This document shows positions 1 to 11,400 of a stretch of 64,000 nt of DNA, in pieces (the first letter of the stretch is position 1; every line of letters begins with the position of its first letter). The notes below the pieces were generated by a model. That model searched no databases, was not told the origin of the DNA, and saw nothing but the letters and a program-made list of their open reading frames with translations. The position numbers were made by a program, and so were the translations under genes. The stretch spans positions 315,566,501 to 315,630,500 of the forward strand of contig NC_092335.1 of the NCBI RefSeq assembly GCF_046630445.1, written 5' to 3'. This DNA is from Rutidosis leptorrhynchoides. Its lineage: Eukaryota; Streptophyta; Magnoliopsida; Asterales; Asteraceae.

Positions 1-208
1 TTGTGGTCCATAGTTATAACGCTGCTAGCATCAAACCTATATGTCTCACCAACTTTATGTTGACATTTTAAAGCATGTTTATTCTCAGGTACGAATTAAG
101 TCTTCCGCTGTGCATTTGCTCATACTAAAGACATTAATTGGAGTCGATCATCGCGATGGAACCAAGTGTTGAAGACTTTGTCCAGGTGGATAAGGACGGG
201 TCTTCACA
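1..208 (+). mobile_element. Element B 5' LTR, 3' end only
   Basis: These bases match 7074-7281 with one substitution seen (position 180 G versus 7253 A), so they are the end of the 5' LTR of the element whose 3' LTR ends at 7281. The LTR ends in CA at 208 and a primer-binding site follows two bases later. The rest of this LTR lies outside the window. The near identity over 208 bases suggests a fairly recent insertion. Confidence 0.85.
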
Positions 209-210
209 GG

Positions 211-222
211 TGGTATCAGAGC
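211..222 (+). other. Primer-binding site of element B (initiator tRNA-Met type)
   Basis: TGGTATCAGAGC lies two bases after the LTR end. This is the usual plant LTR-retrotransposon site complementary to the 3' end of initiator tRNA-Met, used to prime minus-strand DNA synthesis. Confidence 0.85.
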
Positions 223-2756
223 GGTGGTCTTAGCGAACCAGGTCTCCCATTAGTGTGTCTAACTGGTAGTTGTTAGGATACATTAGTGAGTCTGGACTTC
301 GACCGTGTCTACATGTCAAAAGTTTTGCTTATCATATCTAGTCGAAAATCATCTGCTTATCATCCTTAGGGAATTATCTGCTTGTCATTCTTAAGTCTAG
401 ACACGTCTTACTGCATTTACTGCATTTACTGCATTGATAGTGCATAGACAAAATTCATATCTTAGCGTATCTGTCACCGTAGAAGTGCCTGACACATGCC
501 GTAAATTCCTCCGTGGTCTACATAATCTTTAGTACTATATATATATAAATATTCTATGAAGTTAGAATATCATCCTTTATTCGAAAATCATTTCACATCA
601 AAGATCCTCTCCATCCACTAAATTGCCTTCTTGGCAATGAACCGGACGCACTTACTGGCGAACTTGTTAGAAACACCATTTTCTCTCTCATTTCTAAAAT
701 AGCTCGTCACAGTTATATACTATTCCATAGTTCGAATCTTATTCATCCTCTCGCTCAAACCGTCAATCATTCCGATGTACTAGTAGAAATACTAACTAAC
801 TTCGCGCTCGCGTGATGGTTTTGGAGAACATTGTGCGAAGGATACAAACATCAGCAGCAGCACCGGCAGCGTAACCAGTACCGCCAGTAACATCAACAAC
901 GCAATCTTCGGTACCAGCATCATCATCAGCATCAACAGCATCATCATCATCAACGTCAACGGTATTCTTATCACCCTCAAACCACAACCGCGTCGTAAAG
1001 CTCAAACGTCACAAACTATACCTCGGGCATAATCACCGTTCTACGTATCGTTCTATCTACTTTATTTTTGTTTTACATATCGTTCTACATCGATTATCTT
1101 CGCTTTACGTATCGTTCTACCTCATTTATCTTCATTCGACATGGCGATTATGTAATCTCTAATGCTTTAGAGGTTATGTAATCTAGTATTAACGATAAAT
1201 CAAATGAGCTTAATATCTTATTGACTCATTAAATCTATGATTACATCTGAAGAAAATATATATGCAAGTATATTTTCTTAAAGATTGTAATTAAAAATCC
1301 TTTCGTACAAACTGTTAATGATGAAAAATATTTTTACGGGTAGGTAGTACCCGAGGAATATTTGGATTTCACATTAATAAGTTACATTGTACATTCTCCG
1401 AATCTGATTCAACGGTCAATTGCTATCCTACTTACAACCACCGATATACACATCAGTGCACCACAGAATAACCTATTTCATTCAAATTCATATTCGGATT
1501 TTGATCCATCAAAATCCAACAAGTGGCATAATGAAGAAAACATTGGATATAATAAAATTTGTTAGAAACAAACGGATTAACTAATTGAAATATTGTTAAG
1601 ATTCCACGCTAACTGTTCCTAGCTAACTATTCCCAGCTAACTGATTAACATTTAATTTATCGCAATTTACATTCTCGCAATTTTATTTATTGTTATTTAA
1701 TTTCTGCACTTTACATACCGTCGGAACACATGTACAACAATACGTCGGATTAATTCTGAGACAACACGTTGTGCAATGGGTCATGATATATATTTATTTA
1801 ATTTACGCACTTTAAATAACGGGACACGTATAGAAGGTTTCGACCTATCATATTGACCCATCTATATATATATATTTCGGAACGACCATAGACACTCTAT
1901 AGTTGGCTATACAGGGTTGAGGTGGATTCCAAAATATATATATGGTTTGAGTTGTGATCAATACTGAGACCGGTGCACGGGTCACGATACGTATTAATTA
2001 ATTCGAATATTATATTAATTTATATATATATATTGGACGACTGGACAATTGGACTATTGGACTGCTAACTTCGGACAATTAAAATGAATTAAAATATTGA
2101 TTATAACATATGAAACTAAACAATTCTTCAAGTTTGCCACTTGAATTCGTCATAAACCTCATTTGCACCCCGACAATTACAATCCGCGTTCAAATCTTTC
2201 ATGATTTTTGAAAACACCTTGATCGAGAAGATGAACTAGTCGCACTTCATCTACGGAAGAAAAGATTTATGCCCCTGAAAAACTCTTGAACCCAAATTTA
2301 TAGTTTAACACGTACCCGTGTTGAATCCTTTGCTATTTATTAACAAAAACAACCTTAAGACTCCTTTTCAAAGTCGCAAATTTTGTCACAGCTCCAGCAA
2401 GTTAACCTCGATTTCTCAGCAAGACTAGTCTTATTATAACCTCGACATATATACGCTGTCCTTTCGCCGTCGTTATCGAAGAACCTTTTATATTCCACGA
2501 CATCATCAGCAGATATACCAGCAGCTTGTCATCTCTTTGGCGGAATCCGCAATCAGTATTTTGAAAATCTGGCAGAACTTCTTCAGTTATACCTATAACG
2601 TTTATCCCTAAGAATTTCATACTCCGAATGTGAAGTTTCTGAAAAACACTCTGAACTATGAAGTAGTTCTTGAAATGCTGATGAAGCAGCAAAAACTGTA
2701 AACGAATTTAGCAGTCAAAAGTTGACGATAAAGTATAATGTGTTGGTAAAGCTCAG

Positions 2757-2945
2757 AAAAAGAGGAGGTTTGGAACTGGAAAACGGATTGAGCAAAGTAT
2801 GAAGGAAGGTGTGGATAAATCACAAGAACTGAATCTGCTTTCAAAGAATCCAAATGATTCAGTGCCTGCTGAAATCATTAGTAAGAACCCTACTCCTTAT
2901 TCTAAATCCTTTCAGATGATATTCTCCATCATCATCTTATCTTAG
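2757..2945 (+). pseudogene. Unidentified coding relic in element B
   Basis: One frame reads KKRRFGTGKRIEQSMKEGVD followed by KSQELNLLSKNPNDSV, ending at TAG 2943-2945. The minus strand of element D (43945-44142) encodes a closely similar peptide, KRIEQ.MKE.VDKSQ.LNL.SKN.NDSV. Conservation of peptide between two separate copies suggests that this piece was once protein-coding, either captured from a host gene or part of an accessory ORF. I do not recognise the family. No start or complete domain is visible. Confidence 0.4.
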
Positions 2946-4192
2946 ATATTATAAGATATCTTCATATCTTCCGTTATACATATTCTCCATATTTATGGAG
3001 ATATTTACACAACTATTCTCATCTGAGATCATGGATCTCTCCGTAATATCTGCGTTACAACATAAAAGAAACTGTGTTAGTTTCTAAATTCTGAAATCTT
3101 CGAGTTTAAAATAGGAATGTTTTGAAGTAGTGTTGGGAACTGATGCATGATTTAGTATAATATAATGACACTTGATCAACGTCATTATATTACAGTAAGT
3201 CATGTTAAGTTTCTAATAGAATGTGATGATTCACAGTACCATCATCATGTGCCATGTTACGCGACTCTTACATTCTATCCAATCTCCAAACGTATTAGGA
3301 ACATATCATCTTGATAGTTCTATCTTTTCCAGGATATTCTGGAAATTTGGCAAATCAAAATCGTGCCATTACCATTTCTATCTTAGAGCATTAGTTATGT
3401 TTATTTCAAATCTCATACCTACGAATTTCGGACCATTACAAGAGACGTTTAAACGCAAGAAGAGGAAACGAAAGAATGAAGCTTCGAAATAGAAATTGGG
3501 GTATAGATCGCAGCAATTAGGAGAAAGCATTAACTGTGAATGACAATGATTATAGAAGATAGAAGTAGGGACATCGAAATATAAGGGAAGATATAAAACC
3601 CAATAACCCTCCAGAAATTACAAACCGTGTATATCAATACGTATTGCAACGTAAAGACACGGGAGAATTAGAAACATTATAATTCCAAGGAAATCATAAA
3701 AGTGAATAGATTCTTCTGACGGCAGATGAAAGAGAAGAATAAAAGATATGAAAGTTAGAAGTATAACAAGAATCAGAACGGGATGGAGCATTTTAAAGAA
3801 TACTTTAAGGTATAAATTGAGGGAGAAAAGAGAAGAGGATGTGAGTTGTGAAAAATAAGGAAACGAAGGAGTGGATTTATAGTGAAGTACCTGACAGAGA
3901 AATCGAAACAGATTGCCGCATTAAATCAAAGAAGATCCTGTTCGCCGAAGAACCAAATCTTATTACATAAGATTTTCTTTAAATCCCTTAAATTCCGGAA
4001 ATCAATAGTAACTACGTCAACAGTTGAAACAAATATGTCTATTTACTCATTTCACTCTTTTGTGATAGCTTCACTCGTGCGCTTCACATGATCGAATCGT
4101 TTTATCTATATCTTTCAATAATGATAAAACTCCATTATTACCTCACATTCGTCATGAAAACATTCATATTGTTATCTATGACGACCTCTATC

Positions 4193-4229
4193 AAATTTCG
4201 GGGATGAAATTTCTTTAACGGGTGGGTAC
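4193..4229 (+). promoter_or_regulatory. PPT region of element B with inverted repeat
   Basis: A slightly altered copy of the AAATTTCG-GGA-CGAAATTT inverted repeat (4193-4212) is followed by a purine-rich tract AACGGGTGGGTAC (4217-4229) directly before the 3' LTR. The tract is the expected plus-strand primer. Confidence 0.6.
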
Positions 4230-4607
4230 TGTAACGACCCGGAAATTTCTGACCAAATTTAAACCTTAATCTTTATATGTTTCCGACACGATAAGCAAAA
4301 TTTGTAATATTGAGTCTTGACAACTTTGAAAACTATATTTGTGTAATCAATTAACCTTTGACTATTTCCGACGATTCACGAACTATTGTGTGGTAATAAA
4401 TATGTAACTATATATATGTGTACATATATAAATATAAGTGTACATATTAAGTTGAACTAATAAAATACAAACTAATAATTTTGAAAATGAAAAGATTATA
4501 TATTATATGTAATTACAAGTTAAAGAATAATCGTTTATTTATTTACTTTCATTATTAAAATTAATGTTAACATTAATATTTATATCATTAATATCATTAT
4601 ATAAAGT

Positions 4608-4613
4608 ATATAT

Positions 4614-4681
<68 letters not shown>
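4608..4681. repeat. (AT)n microsatellite in element B LTR
   Basis: Almost uninterrupted TA dinucleotides inside the 3' LTR. It gives a spurious Tyr/Ile-rich ORF. Confidence 0.9.
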
Positions 4682-4689
<8 letters not shown>

Positions 4690-5921
4690 AAATTTGATAG
4701 ATATAAGTTGTTATATTATGATATTATTAATATAACAAATAATATTATTAGAACCCTTAATAATATTAATATTTTTATTAATCAAAAATCAGTGTTAGAT
4801 ATATTATTAATATCATCAAATATTATATAAATACGAAAGTCATTATATATAAGTTAATATAGTATTATTATTATTAATAATATTATTATACATTTTATAG
4901 TAGTTATTATCAATATCATTAGTTATATTATTATTGGTATTATTAATATTGATTATAATTTATAAATATATAAATTAAAGAAATATACAAATACGAACAT
5001 ATATATATACAGTTACAAATACAGTTTATATATTTTTATAAATTTATAAATATGTATAAACACATAGGTGTATATAAAATTTCGTATCCAGTTTCTATCA
5101 TTATCAAACTCTGTTGCAAATTGTTTTAATATCACAAACAGATACGAATCAGTCCTAAAAAGTCCTACAAACAAACAATTTTTGTTAGAATCAATTGTCT
5201 TATTCTGATAAAATCAAACGGGTCGTACCAATTACACCAGTAACCAGACGTTGATTGGATTATATTAGCTGTAATCAAGTTTACTAATGTCTATATATTA
5301 CTTTGTAAACACAAATTGGAAAGAAAAAAAACAAAATCAAAATTTAATTCGAGGAACACAGCCCGTGTCCTCTGTTCTGGGTCGTTTTCTCAAAAACTCC
5401 GAATTCGAATGCCTTTCTAAAATCCATAAATGTAGATATGTTGGAGATCAAACACCTAAACTATCTGAAAAATCTTAAATCCCAATTCGTTATATCTATC
5501 GTTAATTTTGAAGTCAAAGATATTTTCTAAAAAGTCAAACGTTTTGTTCTTAAAGAAATTCGAGATTTTGTTTATGTTTCAGGTTAAATTGAGGTTACAT
5601 AAAGTTTATACGTTCGATTTAAAACCATCTTTATGCAGAAACTCTGAGCTAAAACGTCCTAAATTTTAAAAATGGCATTTGAGTTTTTTTTTTTTACGAA
5701 CAGCTATTGCTGTTCCTTGCTTCCTGTTTGTGTTTAAAATATATATATATAGATATATCAGATATAAATCGTGTTGGAACAGTTTAACAACCAAAAATCG
5801 AATTGGTGGTGATGGTTGCAAGTTCACTGTGAATTGTTGTTATGAGGTAGAAGATGAAAAGGAAATAATTAGATTAAGGGTTAAATGAAAATGGGTTGTA
5901 AGACTAAACAGAAAAACAGTT

Positions 5922-6165
<244 letters not shown>

Positions 6166-6273
6166 ACCACTACTATTATTACTATGATCCTTATTATAAT
6201 TATTAAAATAAGTAATATTATTATTAATGATAACAATATAATCCGATACAACTTTTAATTACTATATTATGAA

Positions 6274-6375
<102 letters not shown>

Positions 6376-7281
6376 CTCATAAGTAATAATACACATAAGT
6401 ATGAATATATTATATTAACATTTTTTTTATATAAATATTCATATAAAACAAATTAGATATTTTTAATATATATGTATGTATATATAACTATATAAATAAT
6501 AATCATTTTCAAATATATATACAAATTAAATAAATAATATATAAAGTTATAATATATGAAATTATTGATTACGATTACATGTATTAATGAATAAACAAAT
6601 GATATAGGTTCGTGAATCCGAGGCCAACCCTACACTTGTTCAATGATGTTATATGTATTTTTACTACAAAATACAGTATGGTGAGTATATAGTCCCTTTT
6701 TACACTCTAAATATTTTGGGCTGAGAATACATGCGCTGTTTCTATAAATGTTTTACGTTATGGACACAAGTGATCAAAAATAAAATCTACGTTGAGTTGT
6801 ACCATGGCATATTTCTTTATACTTGGTAGCTAATATTTACGTGAGGAGCGTAAACGCGAATCCTGTTGATAGATCTATCTGGCCTGACAACCCCAACCGG
6901 CCTGGACGACCAGTTTTAAACGGTTGCACAGTACTTCGTTTCGTTACTACACTTGGTACGGTGTAGGGTTTATTTAAGAATATGCTGCTGTGATTTAAAT
7001 GTTAAGTATGGTTACCAAGTGCTCAACGACTTTTCCATACACTTGCGAGTGTATTATGTATGTATATGAAATCTTGTGGTCCATAGTTATAACGCTGCTA
7101 GCATCAAACCTATATGTCTCACCAACTTTATGTTGACATTTTAAAGCATGTTTATTCTCAGGTACGAATTAAGTCTTCCGCTGTGCATTTGCTCATACTA
7201 AAGACATTAATTGGAGTCGATCATCGCGATGGAACCAAGTGTTGAAGACTTTATCCAGGTGGATAAGGACGGGTCTTCACA

Positions 7282-7753
7282 GTATATCAAGAATCAGAAC
7301 TGGATGAAGCATTTTCACAATCTATTAAGAAGTATTAAATAAGGAAGAAGATTATAGGAGTGGTGAAAATAAATGAAACGGAAGAGGTCAATTTATAGCG
7401 AAATATCAGACATAGCAATCGAGGCAGATTACGCATTTAATCAAAGAAAATCCTAGTTTCCGCAAATTCCAAAAAATCAAATCTTATTTAGATAATGAAG
7501 ATTTTCTATTCCTTAAATTCCGGAAATCAATCGTTACTATGTCAAGAGTTAAAAACGAATCTCTATTCTCCATTTCACTCTATTACGATAACTTCCCTCA
7601 TACGCTTCGAGTAATTGGATTGTTTTATCCATATTATTCAACGGTGATAAAAATTGTATTTATCAACTCATATTCGTCATGAAAACATTTTTATTGTTAG
7701 CCATGACGACCTCACTCAAATTTCGGGACGAAATTTATTTAACTGGGAGGTAC
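7282..7753 (+). mobile_element. 3' internal end of element A
   Basis: Resembles the reverse complement of element D internal sequence (about 42799-43250) and the 3' internal part of element B (3870-4229). It ends with a perfect AAATTTCG-GGA-CGAAATTT inverted repeat at 7718-7736 and a purine-rich tract ACTGGGAGGTAC before the LTR at 7754. No coding capacity is visible. Element B is inserted at its left edge. Confidence 0.7.
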
Positions 7754-8047
7754 TGTGATGACCCGAAAATTTCTGACAAAATTTAAACTTAATCTTTAAC
7801 GTTTTCGACACGATAAGCAAAGTCTATGAAGTTGAATCTCAAAATTTTGAACTATTCAATTACCCTTCGATTGTTCTCAATGATTCGCAAAGAATTATAT
7901 GTAAATAGATACATATGCTATAACTTGAAAACGTAACAAAGTGTTATGAAAATGATAGTGTGCATTAACCTTATTGGTTTGATTATCTGTTTGATATTTA
8001 GATAAGTTAACTAAAACGTTTAAGATGAACCAGTAAAATACTAATTT

Positions 8048-8154
8048 GCTACAGTATTTTCGAATTGCTACAGTACCCGAAAAGCTACAGTGTTTTCGAA
8101 AATCACTATTTACTACAGTTAAAAAAACTTTGCTACAGTAACTTTGCTACAGTA
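8048..8154 (+). repeat. GCTACAGT repeat cluster in element A LTR
   Basis: Six near copies of GCTACAGTA (one reads ACTACAGTT, one GCTACAGTG) occur in about 107 bp at irregular spacing, separated by TTTTCGAA-like or A/T-rich spacers. I know of no established function. Confidence 0.6.
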
Positions 8155-8534
8155 AAACACAATTTTAAAATATATTTTAATAAATAGCGAGACGATGATT
8201 TATAGAAGTAAATGACCAAAACACTCAAATGTATAAGTTATATTTAGAGTGATATAAATTAGGGATAATTTAAGGCTATATTTTGACAAAGGTGCGTGTC
8301 CCAAAATGTAAATTACAAGTTTTCTCAGCGTACGAAGGGACACTCGAAAAACCGGAACCGGGACATAAGTCGCGTAATGACGTACAACTTATCGGAACAA
8401 AAATTACAAATTAACCATGCACGAGAATATAATATAATATATAATTAATTAATTTAAATTATATATTATATATATTATATTATAATATGTCGACAAACTA
8501 GAAGTTAAAAGGTTTGTGAGCTGGATCTTCAGGC

Positions 8535-8580
8535 CATGCGATCGCATCGCCATTCCTCTTCAGACCCATGCGATCGCATG
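8535..8580. repeat. Paired CATGCGATCGCAT palindromes
   Basis: CATGCGATCGCAT at 8535-8547 and the perfect 14-bp palindrome CATGCGATCGCATG at 8567-8580, 32 bp apart start to start, both in the element A LTR about 40-90 bp upstream of the element 1 insertion. Confidence 0.7.
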
Positions 8581-8622
8581 GGATGGCTGGATAGGAATGC
8601 CTATAAAGCTCGATCAGTTTTT

Positions 8623-10977
8623 TGTAACATCCCGCCTTTTTCCGTCAACTTTTCCGTTTAACTATTTAAGTTCCGTTAGATGTTTATAACACATCTCGTT
8701 AATATGCGTTTGAATTATCTTGTTAGGTAATTCCCGCACCCGATTTAAGTTGAGGGACCAATCTTGCCAAATGTTGAAACTTGTGACTAGGTCAAAGAGT
8801 CAAACTCTCATTCTATCCATTCATTCATCTCTTCCAATTTCTTAATACTTCAACTTTTCCTCTCAACTTCAAGAACAAAGATTCATCATCCAAAACCGAG
8901 CTAGTGATCTTCTTGCCAAACAAAATACATATTTGAACTCCTCGTGATCTCCTCTTCGATTTCATACCGGTTTCATCAATTTTGGGTAACTTTCTAAATC
9001 ACTAATCTTTGTGTTCTTGAGATTTTTAAGTTATAAGTTTGTTAATTAGTATCTATGGCTCAAGTCTAGTTTGTTTATGTGTTTTGTATGCTCGTTTTTG
9101 ATATTTTGGAGTAACTAGTTCATATGGAAAGTTAACATGCTTAATCTTGAGTTTTAAGTGTTCATGTGTTGTTAGATGCTAAGACTTCATGTTTTAATCT
9201 TGTTCCTAGTGTTACTAGCTTCATTATGATGTAAAGATTGATCAAAGAAACCTCTTAAACTTAATTATGAAATTTGGTAACTTTTGGTTAGGGTTTCATG
9301 AACTAGGAATGGATTTTGAAGCATTAAATGACATGAAGTGTTAATTATAAGTGTTAGGTTGTGTTGTATGCTTAATTACCTTCGAAACGGCATATTGTTC
9401 ATGTCTTTTGGTTACCGAATCATTAAATAGCATTTATGACTTATATGCATTGAATGAGGGTCACTAAATGCGGTTTTTGGTTGTTGTATGCGAAAGTTTG
9501 ATTGATGATAAGTGCATAGTTGTGTTCCTCGTCAAAATACCTTTCCGGTGATATAAAATACATGTCTTGAATGTTTGCGGGTTGTAATTTGTGTTGGTTT
9601 ATGTTTGGACTCGTGCACTTAGGAGTTTCAGCAACCAGGGTCTGGAAACAAGCCAAGACGCCGTCCCAGTACCCAGGACGACGTCCTGACTTTCAAACCT
9701 AGACGCCGTCTAGGGGTCCAAGACGCCGTCTTGCCCTTCAAAGTGGGACGCCGTCTAGGCCTTTTGGGACGCCGTCCCATAAGCCTAAAGTGGGCTGTTT
9801 TGGTTGTCATTTAACGAAAAATGTTTGGGACGTTCTAGACCTCCGTTTCACATGAGACTTGTTCCAACATGCTTATATATGATTAAAAACTTCAGAAAAT
9901 TCGTTCGAGGCCCGACCCGAACGTGTTGACTTTTTCGTTGACTTTGACCCGACCAAGTTTGACTTTTAATCAAACTTGACCAATTACTTATGTAATCTTT
10001 CTAACTTGTTTCTATACGCGTACCTTGCATGAAACTTGACTATTTGCTTCACATGCTTCGTAATCGAGTCGTATTGAGCCATAGGACTAATTGAACAACT
10101 TTGACCCCTCGTGACTTTCGTTATTGATACAACCTATTTGTTTAGGTCAAGACTAGCATTGTTACTGCACGTTTACTTGTCGAAGTACTTTTTGGTTCGT
10201 GCATACAAGGTGAGATCATAGTCCCACTTTTACTCTTTTGAACTTACATTTGGGATGAGAAAACATAAACATTTCTTCTACTAAGTGAACACAAGTACAG
10301 GAAAACAAACATTCTACATACGAGTTTAGAACAAAATCCTCAATTCGATTATCATTAGTTACACTTGCCGGGTGTAAGCGAGAACTTATGTTGTATGGAT
10401 CCATATGGGTTTGACAAACCCTCATTCAAACGGTTCGCTACCGTTTACGAATGAAATATATTTTCGAGAAACAGTGTATGTTCTAGCACTAAGTGATGGG
10501 GTTCAATGGAAGGAAATGTTAAGCATTGATAATTGGGTGCTCGTGAAACAAACTTTTGGAATGTATTACTATTATTTCATTGATGCAAATCTTGTGGTTC
10601 ACTTGTACTTACTTACTTAAACCTATGATTTCACCAACGTTTTCGTTGACAGATTTCTATGTTTTTCTCAGGTCCTTGAACGATACATGATACATGCTTC
10701 CGCTCATTATTTGATACTTGCATTGGATGTCGAGTATACATGCATTTCATGGAGCGTCTTTTGACTTTACTTTAAATCGTGTCGCCTAGATTTCATTCGT
10801 ATTATAACGTTGTAACTTAACTATTGGTTGAACAATTCTTGTAAACTTTGAAACAATCTTTATTTTGAAATGAAGGCGACATATCTTTTGGTCAAACGTT
10901 GTTTTAAAGACTTATGACCACGTAACGGGACCTAAGTAGACGACGCCGTCAAATGACGATTTGGTCGGGTTGCTACA
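8623..10977 (+). repeat. Element 1 5' LTR
   Basis: 2355 bp with TG...CA ends. It contains a GACGCCGTC palindrome array at 9655-9780, a further core at 10942-10950, five TTGAC cores at 9926-9980, and the cross-family block TCACCAAC...GTTGACA...TTCTCAGGT at 10631-10672. As the 5' LTR it should hold the pol II promoter; I cannot place a TATA box with confidence. Confidence 0.92.
9655..9780. repeat. Array of six short palindromes with GACG-N-CGTC core
   Basis: Six units in 126 bp. Four are perfect with different arms: AGGACG-A-CGTCCT (9675-9687), CTAGACG-C-CGTCTAG (9699-9713), CAAGACG-C-CGTCTTG (9719-9733) and TGGGACG-C-CGTCCCA (9765-9779). Two (about 9657 and 9747) keep only the core. The same array is at 16944-17069 in the 3' LTR. 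Confidence 0.8.
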
Positions 10978-10979
10978 GA

Positions 10980-10991
10980 TGGTATCAGAGC
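10980..10991 (+). other. Primer-binding site of element 1
   Basis: TGGTATCAGAGC two bases after the 5' LTR, complementary to initiator tRNA-Met. The 409 bp from here to gag show no ORF, in contrast to the long leader of element 2. Confidence 0.9.
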
Positions 10992-11400
10992 GTTGGTTGT
11001 AGGGATTTAGAGTTCATTGGTGTCGACCCCGAGTCATAGGGTACATTGGTGAGTCTAGACTACAACCGGCATATAGACTTGAAGTAGGAATTACTTGACT
11101 ACTTGTGCATTTATACTCGAACGCTTCTACTCATATCTACTCTTAGTTCATCTTAATCTCACGTTGTTTAATTTGATTGACACGCCACCTTGACTATATG
11201 AAATGATGTCGAATGCACATATGAATCAGGGTAATATAATTTCCGGGATTATATTACGGTGACTCATATGAACGTTCCGACATTATGACATAAAGAATTT
11301 AAGGCGAGTCGAGGAAAAACTTCTCTTTATCTTTATTCTATATCACGGTTAGTATTATTGAGAATACTAATCAATGATATTCTTGTGTCTTGAAGGAACA

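Larger units (their letters stand above)
209..4229 (+). mobile_element. Internal region of element B, no gag-pol (non-autonomous)
   Basis: The 4.0 kb between primer-binding site and polypurine tract has no long ORF and no gag, protease, reverse transcriptase or integrase motif that I can see. It holds a codon-biased but broken stretch near 800-1010 rich in (CAT)n/(CAG)n, a GGGTAGGTA.TACCC motif near 1336 shared with the leader of element 2, and a short peptide relic at 2757-2945 shared with element D. The 3' part (about 3170-4229) resembles internal sequence of elements A, C and D. I infer a large non-autonomous LTR element mobilised in trans by a Tekay-type relative. Confidence 0.7.
7754..8622 (+). 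mobile_element. Element A 3' LTR, first part
   Basis: Starts TGTGATGACCCGAAAATTTC and is interrupted at 8622 by element 1. It resumes at 18272 after the TTTTT duplication and ends at 20126 (...GATCGTCACA). The start resembles the LTR starts of elements B and F. It contains a GCTACAGT array and two CATGCGATCGCAT palindromes. Confidence 0.75.

Noticed and set aside
796..1005. Minus-strand Asp-rich ORF in element B
   Set aside because: Arises from (CAT)n/(CAG)n repeats; no conserved domain.
9655..9780. CRISPR-like array of short repeats with spacers
   Set aside because: Units are 9-15 bp palindromes with irregular spacing in a plant LTR; no cas genes, and duplicated in both LTRs.
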